Assembly: GCA_027483285.1 (NCBI GenBank)
Contig: JAIXUZ010000327.1
Location: 1-7,494 of the forward strand
Length of the DNA: 7,494 nt
Direction: 5' to 3'
Origin: Bacteroidota bacterium
GTDB taxonomy: Bacteria > Bacteroidota > Bacteroidia > CAMBQF01
The number at the start of each line of letters is the position of its first letter. Position 1 is the first letter of the stretch. Of the stretch, positions 6,725 to 7,494 are shown piece by piece. Under the pieces are notes generated by a model. It did no database searches and had not been told where the DNA came from. It was given only the letters and a program-made list of their open reading frames with translations. Both the position numbers and the translations under genes were made by a program.

Positions 6725-7494
6725 TCAATGACTACTTACAAAGTACATATCGATAAGGCCTTTGTGTTTGGCTTCTACTTTGCCGCGGTGTACGCAATCG
6801 AAATCATTTTTAACCAAGTTGTATACCTCTTCTGATATATTAACCTTGCCGGGTGCGCCGGCACTTTCTAAACGCGATGCTACGTTTACGCTATCGCCCC
6901 AAATATCGTAAGCAAACTTGTGTATGCCTACCACGCCAGCCACCACCGGACCGCAGTGTATGCCTATGCGAATTTCAAAATAGGGTAAGCCTTTCGCTTT
7001 GCGTTCCTGCTTTAATTCGTTAATAAAAGCAGCCATTTCTAATCCCGCTTTTACGGCGCGTAACGAGTGTTCTTCGCTAAGCTGTGGCAGGCCACCGGCA
7101 CACATGTACGAGTCGCCGATGGTTTTAATTTTTTCCAATCCATGGCGCATGGTAATCTCATCAAACTTGCGGTAACACATATCAATCTCCTTAACCAGCT
7201 CTTCGGGGCTAACCTTTTCGGCCAATTTAGTAAAGCCTACAAAATCAGAAAACACAATGGTTACGTTATCAAAAAACTGTGTTTTAACACTGCCGTTTTC
7301 TTTCAACTCATCGGCTACCGATGCGGGGAGAATATTCAGCAATAGTTCTTCGCTACGCTCCTTTTCTTTAGCTAACTTTCGGCTATAGCGGCGGTTGTTA
7401 AAAAATACGTAGAGTATAATCAGCGCTATAATTGTTAAGCCAATACTAACGGCAAATAAAAACCGTGTAGCCAGCTGCTGGCGGCTTATGCGGG
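6725..7494 (-). CDS. Membrane-anchored class III adenylate cyclase, N-terminus outside the window
   Basis: The frame is open to the right edge, so the gene starts beyond 7494; 255 C-terminal residues are visible (numbered here from the codon at 7492). Residues 11-31 form one hydrophobic helix (FLFAVSIG to ILYVFF), followed by a basic/charged linker, KLAKEKERSEELLLNILP, typical of the coiled coil that feeds a cyclase domain. The catalytic domain (about 70-250) has both metal-binding Asp residues (Asp83 in FSDFVGFT, Asp127 in TIGDSYM), the adenine-selecting pair Lys123 and Asp196 (KIKTIGD and YDIWGD), and the transition-state Asn203 and Arg207 (SVNVASR). This set predicts ATP to cyclic AMP, not cyclic GMP. 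The cyclase should face the cytoplasm; the missing N-terminal part is probably a sensor, in relatives often TPR repeats, but that is inference. It ends with TGA (6727-6725). A TTG at 7342 falls inside the linker and is not the start. Confidence 0.92.
   Translation of the reverse strand, partial: RISRQQLATRFLFAVSIGLTIIALIILYVFFNNRRYSRKLAKEKERSEELLLNILPASVADELKENGSVKTQFFDNVTIVFSDFVGFTKLAEKVSPEELVKEIDMCYRKFDEITMRHGLEKIKTIGDSYMCAGGLPQLSEEHSLRAVKAGLEMAAFINELKQERKAKGLPYFEIRIGIHCGPVVAGVVGIHKFAYDIWGDSVNVASRLESAGAPGKVNISEEVYNLVKNDFDCVHRGKVEAKHKGLIDMYFVSSH

Noticed and set aside
6632..6835. A 67-residue plus-strand frame
   Set aside because: It runs from the repeat region into the antisense of the cyclase gene and shows no protein-like features.
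7067..7345. A 92-residue plus-strand frame
   Set aside because: It is antisense to the highly conserved cyclase catalytic domain.

Overview
The window comes from a member of the Bacteroidota, probably a Chitinophagia- or Sphingobacteriia-like free-living organism with roughly 45-48% GC in its ordinary genes (hand counts of sample lines). The phylum call rests on four things: a giant SprA-like outer-membrane protein, a coiled-coil OmpA-type lipoprotein, start sites without clear Shine-Dalgarno sequences, and a membrane-anchored class III adenylate cyclase of the type common in this phylum. The finer placement is a guess.

Layout, left to right. The first 3.46 kb is the 3' part of a very large outer-membrane beta-barrel protein related to the SprA family; its start lies outside the window. 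A short AT-rich linker containing an 11-bp direct repeat leads to a small, strikingly AT-rich gene (about 27% GC) for a 127-residue membrane-anchored protein of unknown function. It converges, with a gap of only 5 bp, on a minus-strand gene for a conserved 236-residue protein of unknown function. That gene is divergent from a plus-strand pair: an OmpA-domain lipoprotein with a long coiled coil, followed 24 bp later by a Nudix CoA-pyrophosphatase-like enzyme that appears to start with TTG. A 298-bp non-coding stretch follows, filled with palindromic repeats that look like a dispersed repetitive element. The window closes with a minus-strand class III adenylate cyclase whose 5' part (sensor region) runs off the right edge.

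The genes do not form one obvious pathway. The common theme is the cell envelope: an outer-membrane barrel, an outer-membrane lipoprotein that should hold peptidoglycan, a small membrane-anchored protein and a membrane-bound signalling enzyme. The Nudix enzyme looks like housekeeping (nucleotide/CoA pool cleaning) travelling with the OmpA gene. I see no defence system, mobile-element enzyme, CRISPR array, tRNA or rRNA. The most notable non-genic signals are the palindromic element at 6530-6673, the AT-rich island at about 3459-3900, and short direct repeats at both plus-strand gene junctions. I did not find convincing evidence of a new biological system; this is mostly ordinary genome with a few curiosities.
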